This document shows positions 5,987 to 8,832 of a DNA stretch of 8,832 nt, one piece after another (the first letter of the stretch is position 1; each line of letters opens with the position of its first letter). The notes beneath the pieces are model-generated. The model was not told the origin of the DNA. It worked only from the letters and a program-made list of their open reading frames with translations, and did not search any database. The stretch lies in NCBI GenBank assembly GCA_902766215.1, contig CACXCV010000013.1:1-8832 (forward strand), read 5' to 3'. The translations under genes and the position numbers were made by a program. Source of the stretch: Oscillospiraceae bacterium. GTDB lineage: Bacteria; Bacillota; Clostridia; Oscillospirales; Oscillospiraceae.

Positions 5987-6578
5987 GCCGTCCCGCCGGG
6001 ATGAATTTCTCCCCACCCTGGGCCGGTGCCTGCTGGGGATGGCCATCGCCGTTGCCCTGGGCTGCTTTATCGGCTATGGCTGCTTGCTGATGATCGGCCA
6101 GGAAAGCGACCTGACCATCTCCAACCGGTATCTCGACCGGGTGGCCGCCGCGCGCAGCTGCTTTGCCGCCCAGGGGCTGGAATATCAGCAGGCGGCCGAC
6201 GCGCTGCGCGCCCATCCGGGCGTCCGCGTGCTGCGCACGGCCGGCGGCGAACCGCAGTATTGGCTGGATACAGTCCAGGCCGACCCGCAGGCGCTGCTTG
6301 GCAGCGACTTTGCCGCCGCCATTGAGAGTCTGTTTCTCAACTCGCAGCAGGCGCTCTCCGGCCAGGAAGACGTCACCGAGCAGACCATTGACGACCTGCT
6401 GCTGTACAACATCGCCGTCGATCCAAACGGCTGCGTGTATTTCTACCTCTATTATGATCCGCTGGGCTACATCTGCCTGGTGTATGACAACGACGGGTCC
6501 TATGCCGGGTATAAAGACGCCGTGACCGTCATGGAGCAGTGGTATCTGCTGTTTGACTATGAGGGTCTGCGCGGATGA
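5976..6578 (+). CDS. Unknown single-pass membrane protein
   Basis: I do not recognise this 200-residue protein. It has a short charged N-terminus, one clear hydrophobic helix at about 17-40, and a soluble region of about 160 residues that is probably outside the cell, though topology is inferred only from the N-terminal arginines. There is no lipobox. The C-terminal third is rich in tyrosine and aspartate (VYFYLYYDPLGYICLVYDND, 164-183), suggesting beta strands. The ATG at 5976 lies inside the mscL 3' end with GAAGGA at 5962-5967. The stop overlaps the mnmA start as ATGA. Codon use matches its neighbours and it is locked between two coupled genes, so it is very likely real. Any link to MscL or to cell-envelope sensing is speculation. 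Confidence 0.85.
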   Translation: MAAEPSRRDEFLPTLGRCLLGMAIAVALGCFIGYGCLLMIGQESDLTISNRYLDRVAAARSCFAAQGLEYQQAADALRAHPGVRVLRTAGGEPQYWLDTVQADPQALLGSDFAAAIESLFLNSQQALSGQEDVTEQTIDDLLLYNIAVDPNGCVYFYLYYDPLGYICLVYDNDGSYAGYKDAVTVMEQWYLLFDYEGLRG

Positions 6579-7588
6579 GCCGCGTCTGTGCCGCCCTGTC
6601 CGGCGGCGTGGACAGTGCCGCCGCCGCCGCGCTGCTGCTGCGGCAGGGGCACGCCGTGTCCGGCGCGATGATGCGCCTGCAGCCCGGGGCTGAAACCAGC
6701 GACGCGGCGCAGGTCTGCGCCGCGCTGGGCATCCCCTTCACGGTGCTGGAGGCGCAGGACATCTTTGCCGCCCAGGTGGTGCATCCGTTTATCCAGACCT
6801 ATTGCAGCGGCGGCACGCCCAACCCCTGCATTGTCTGCAACCGGCAGATGAAGTTCGGCTGGATGCTGGACTGGGCGCTGGATCACGGGTTCGAGTCCGT
6901 GGCCACCGGGCACTATGCCCGCATTGAGCGCAGCGGCAGCCGCTGGCTGCTGCGCACCGGCGACGACTCTGCCCGCGACCAGACCTACTTTCTCTATGCT
7001 CTGACCCAGCATCAGCTGGCGCACACACGCTTTCCCGTGGGCGAGCTGCCCAAGGCCGAGGTGCGGGCGCTGGCCGCCTCGCTGGGCCTGCCGGTGGCAC
7101 AGAAGAAGGACAGCCAGGACATCTGCTTTATCCCCGGCGGCGACTATGACGCCTTTCTGCGCTCGCAGGGCGCGCCGCTGCATCCGGGCCGGTTCCTCGA
7201 CCTGGAGGGCCGCGAGCTGGGCCGGCACCGCGGGGCCGAGGCCTATACCCTGGGCCAGCGGCGCGGGCTGGGATTGGCCTGCGGCGCGCCGGTCTATGTG
7301 GTGCGCAAGGAGGGTGCCGACGTAGTTGTCGGACCGGAATCCGCGCTGTACACCACCCGCGTGCGGGTGACCGGATGCAACTGGATTGCCCTTGATCCGC
7401 CCGCCGCGCCTCTGCGGGCGGCGGTGAGCCTGCGCTATACCCGGCGGCGGGACACGGCGCAGATTGTCCCCACCGGCGAGGGCTGTGCCGAACTGGTGTT
7501 TGACCAGCCGCAGCGCGCTGTAACTCCCGGCCAGGCCGCCGTGTTCTACGACGGGCCGTATGTACTGGGCGGTGGGACGATCGAATAG
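6575..7588 (+). CDS. mnmA: tRNA 2-thiouridine(34) synthase MnmA
   Basis: ATP-dependent thiolase that adenylates and thiolates U34 of tRNA-Lys, -Glu and -Gln; a cysteine desulfurase supplies the sulfur. The PP-loop SGGVDS is at 9-14. The two catalytic cysteines are C88 in NPCIVCN (83-89) and C184 in SQDICFIP (180-187). ATGHYAR (110-116), RDQTYFLYAL (134-143) and YTLGQRRGLG are further family motifs, and a C-terminal beta-barrel follows. At 337 residues it is slightly short for MnmA (usually about 355-370), mainly because the loop after the first strand is trimmed; no catalytic element is missing. The ATG at 6575 overlaps the upstream stop by 4 nt (ATGA), so translation is probably coupled. Confidence 0.96.
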   Translation: MSRVCAALSGGVDSAAAAALLLRQGHAVSGAMMRLQPGAETSDAAQVCAALGIPFTVLEAQDIFAAQVVHPFIQTYCSGGTPNPCIVCNRQMKFGWMLDWALDHGFESVATGHYARIERSGSRWLLRTGDDSARDQTYFLYALTQHQLAHTRFPVGELPKAEVRALAASLGLPVAQKKDSQDICFIPGGDYDAFLRSQGAPLHPGRFLDLEGRELGRHRGAEAYTLGQRRGLGLACGAPVYVVRKEGADVVVGPESALYTTRVRVTGCNWIALDPPAAPLRAAVSLRYTRRRDTAQIVPTGEGCAELVFDQPQRAVTPGQAAVFYDGPYVLGGGTIE

Positions 7589-7617
7589 AAAAAAGACAGG
7601 AAAGTGGAAACTTCCTC

Positions 7618-7646
7618 TTGCATTTTCGTCCGTCCGTGTCTATACT
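7618..7646 (+). promoter_or_regulatory. Predicted acpP promoter
   Basis: TATACT (7641-7646, 5/6) is placed 17 bp after TTGCAT (7618-7623, which keeps the TTG of the -35 box). Transcription from about 7653 would give a leader of roughly 64 nt. The leader contains a perfect CCCGC-TCCG-GCGGG hairpin (7669-7682). I do not see a recognisable FapR-type operator. Confidence 0.55.
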
Positions 7647-7716
7647 GGTGTAGGAAATTTTCGGCTGTCCCGCTCCGGCGGGCGCGCCGTCATTCTTTGC
7701 ATAGGGGGTGTTCAAT

Positions 7717-7941
7717 ATGGTATTTGAGAAGATTCGTTCGCTGCTGTCCGAGCAGCTGGGCTTCGACGAGGAAATGATCACCGAGAGCACCAGCTTTGAG
7801 GATCTGGGCGCCGATTCGCTCGATCTGGTGGAGCTGATGATGTCCCTCGAGGAGGAATTCTCCATTTCCGCCGACGAGGAGGAGCTGACGGATGTCAAAA
7901 CCGTCGGCGACGTGGTTAAGCTGATTGAAGCCAACCTCTGA
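7717..7941 (+). CDS. acpP: Acyl carrier protein
   Basis: A 74-residue acidic acyl carrier protein; the 4'-phosphopantetheine arm attaches to S34 in GADSLDLVEL (31-40) and carries growing acyl chains in fatty acid synthesis. The four-helix pattern and dense acidic helix II/III region (EEEF, DEEEL) fit type II ACPs. The ATG at 7717 is preferred because AGGGGGTG (7703-7710) is well placed before it. An upstream in-frame GTG at 7708 would lie within that ribosome site. No fab or plsX gene is adjacent, so this is a stand-alone ACP cistron with its own promoter. A specialised carrier (polyketide or D-alanyl) is possible, but the DSL context and size favour the fatty acid type. Confidence 0.93.
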   Translation: MVFEKIRSLLSEQLGFDEEMITESTSFEDLGADSLDLVELMMSLEEEFSISADEEELTDVKTVGDVVKLIEANL

Positions 7942-7959
7942 TTTTTAAAAACCTGTTCA

Positions 7960-7991
7960 CAGGGGCGCGCTGCCTTGGCAGTGCGCCCCTG
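7960..7991 (+). terminator. Hairpin after acpP, likely terminator
   Basis: CAGGGGCGC (7960-7968) pairs with GCGCCCCTG (7983-7991), followed inward by one G-U pair and CTGCC/GGCAG, a stem of about 14-15 bp with a tight loop. It begins 19 nt after the acpP stop. The T4 run (7998-8001) is 6 nt beyond the stem, so as an intrinsic terminator it is imperfect; the second hairpin downstream may complete termination. Confidence 0.6.
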
Positions 7992-8024
7992 CTGCCGTTT
8001 TCAAACAGAGGCAGCGCATCCAAA

Positions 8025-8062
8025 CAGCGGGGCCGCCGGCAAATCTGCCGGCGGCCCCGCTG
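8025..8062. terminator. Perfect 17-bp hairpin between convergent genes, bidirectional terminator
   Basis: CAGCGGGGCCGCCGGCA (8025-8041) pairs perfectly with 8046-8062 across the loop AATC; A8024-T8063 adds one more pair. On the plus strand it is followed by TATTTG and on the minus strand by TTTGG, so each side has only a short T run. It lies 27 bp past the rnhA stop and between convergent acpP and rnhA, the expected place for a shared terminator. Confidence 0.75.
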
Positions 8063-8089
8063 TATTTGTCTATCCGGCGCTGCGGCCGG

Positions 8090-8527
8090 TTATCGGAACT
8101 TTTTGCTCTCGGCCACGGCCAGCTGGTCGCAGCGGTTGTTTTTGGGATTCTGCGCGTGCCCCTTCACCCAGTGAAAGCTGACCTGGTGATAGGCGCACAG
8201 GCGCAGCAGCTGCTCCCACAGGTCGGGGTTCAATGCCGGGTCGGTCTTGTTGCGCATCCAGCCGTTGCGCTGCCAGCGCGCCGCCCAGCCCTGATTCATG
8301 GCGTCGATGATATATTTGCTGTCGGAGTAAAGCGTGACGCTGCACGGCTCGCGCAGAGCCTGCAGGGCGGTAATCACGCCCGTCAGCTCCATGCGGTTGT
8401 TGGTGGTGCGGGCCTCGCCGCCGGAAAGCTCCTTCTCGTGGCCGTTCCAGCAGAGGATGGCCCCCCAGCCGCCGGGGCCGGGATTGCCCGAGCAGGCCCC
8501 GTCGGTGTAGATGGTCACATCCTTCAT
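8090..8527 (-). CDS. rnhA: Ribonuclease HI
   Basis: Endonuclease that cuts the RNA strand of RNA-DNA hybrids, removing R-loops and primers; cytoplasmic and Mg-dependent. The 145-residue protein has the complete catalytic set D9 (YTDGACSGNPGPGGWG), E47 (NRMEL), D69 (YSDSKYI) and D134 (CDQLA), plus the flexible-loop histidine H124 (VKGHAQNPKNNRCD). The basic protrusion of E. coli-type RNase HI is present at about 76-96 (AMNQGWAARWQRNGW). The C-terminus stops soon after the last helix (AESKKFR), about 10 residues shorter than E. coli. The ATG (8525-8527) overlaps the gyrA stop as ATGA. Only AAGGAC and a too-close GAGG precede it, so it probably depends on translation of gyrA. Confidence 0.97.
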   Translation of the reverse strand: MKDVTIYTDGACSGNPGPGGWGAILCWNGHEKELSGGEARTTNNRMELTGVITALQALREPCSVTLYSDSKYIIDAMNQGWAARWQRNGWMRNKTDPALNPDLWEQLLRLCAYHQVSFHWVKGHAQNPKNNRCDQLAVAESKKFR

Positions 8528-8832
8528 ACCTCGTCTTCGTCCTTGTCCATGCGCTCCACGTCGATGACGGTGCTGCCCTCCTCCAGCTTCATCACGCGCA
8601 CACCCTGGGTGCTGCGCGAATATACGCTGATGTCCGAGGCCGGCATGCGGATCATCACGCCGCCGGACTCGATGAGCATCACGTCGTCGTCGTCGCCCAC
8701 CACGCGGATGCCCGCGATCAGGCCGGTCTTGTCCGTGATGTTATAGTTGCGCATGCCCTTGCCGCCGCGGGACTGGGGGCCGCCCTCCTCGCCGCCGCGG
8801 AGATATTCTTCCACGGGCGTACGCTTGCCATA
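8524..8832 (-). CDS. gyrA: DNA gyrase subunit A, C-terminal end only
   Basis: The visible 102 residues are the end of the GyrA C-terminal beta-pinwheel, which wraps DNA so that gyrase introduces negative supercoils. Landmarks are YGKRTPVEEY at the left edge, SRGGKGM, YNITDKTGLIAG and the final-blade motif SDISVYSRSTQGVRVMKL. The frame is open to the window edge, so the catalytic domain lies outside. The protein ends in a short acidic tail, ERMDKDEDEV. ParC is an alternative, but the regular blade motifs and RSTQGV element fit GyrA better. Its TGA (8524-8526) overlaps the rnhA start. Confidence 0.93.
   Translation of the reverse strand, partial: YGKRTPVEEYLRGGEEGGPQSRGGKGMRNYNITDKTGLIAGIRVVGDDDDVMLIESGGVMIRMPASDISVYSRSTQGVRVMKLEEGSTVIDVERMDKDEDEV

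Noticed and set aside
4217..6046. 609-codon minus-strand open frame opposite serS and mscL
   Set aside because: Both serS and mscL are unmistakable on the plus strand. The minus frame is a GC-rich codon shadow, with no family motif and no credible ribosome site.
6557..7228. Minus-strand open frame opposite mnmA
   Set aside because: mnmA has the complete PP-loop and both catalytic cysteines on the plus strand; the opposite frame has no recognisable features.
7598..7616. Hairpin AGGAAAGT-GGAA-ACTTCCT after mnmA as a terminator
   Set aside because: The stem is short, AT-rich and has a bulge, there is no adjacent T-tract, and it ends two bases before the acpP -35 candidate. It might be weakly active but cannot be supported.
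8066..8746. Plus-strand open frame over rnhA and gyrA
   Set aside because: It is antisense to RNase HI with an intact catalytic tetrad and to the GyrA C-terminal blade motifs; it spans both genes and the terminator edge.
1..8832. Mobile element, CRISPR, defence or other novel accessory system
   Set aside because: I saw no transposase, integrase, direct-repeat array, nuclease-helicase set or compositional break. Every gene but one belongs to a conserved core family and the arrangement is chromosomal.

Overview
The window looks like a chromosomal housekeeping segment from a GC-rich member of the Clostridia, probably of the Oscillospiraceae/Ruminococcaceae type. Evidence for this is strong Shine-Dalgarno sites (GGAGG, AGGTGAT), some GTG and TTG starts, a Soj/Spo0J-type ParAB pair with canonical Firmicutes parS sites, and clostridial-looking SerRS, MnmA and RlmD sequences. 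Base and codon use look uniform, and I see no mobile element, CRISPR array, rRNA or tRNA. Two parS sites, parAB and gyrA suggest proximity to the replication origin; this is an inference, since dnaA and oriC are not in view. The genus cannot be resolved by eye.

Layout. Positions 1-1401 (minus) hold an RlmD/RumA-type 23S rRNA uracil-C5 methyltransferase whose 3' end lies outside the window. A 113-bp divergent spacer with two back-to-back promoter candidates separates it from a PflX-like (COG1313) radical SAM protein at 1515-2402. The stop codon of that gene lies inside a perfect parS site, and a second parS follows 41 bp later. An extended -10 promoter then starts a compact run with gaps of 42 nt or less: parA, parB, serS, mscL, an unknown single-pass membrane protein, and mnmA (2555-7588). 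Three junctions in this run are abutting or overlapping, which suggests translational coupling. acpP (7717-7941) has its own promoter and leader. It converges on rnhA and gyrA (minus strand, 8090-8832), with two strong hairpins between them. rnhA overlaps the stop codon of gyrA by 4 nt.

How the genes work together. ParA, ParB and the parS pair form the chromosome origin-segregation module. serS, mnmA and rlmD act in translation (tRNA charging, wobble thiolation, rRNA methylation). MscL is the osmotic safety valve, ACP carries acyl chains for lipid synthesis, and GyrA and RNase HI control supercoiling and R-loops. I found no clearly new multi-gene system. The points most worth checking are the arrangement of parS and inverted repeats around the parA promoter, the gyrA-rnhA coupling, and the unknown membrane protein between mscL and mnmA.
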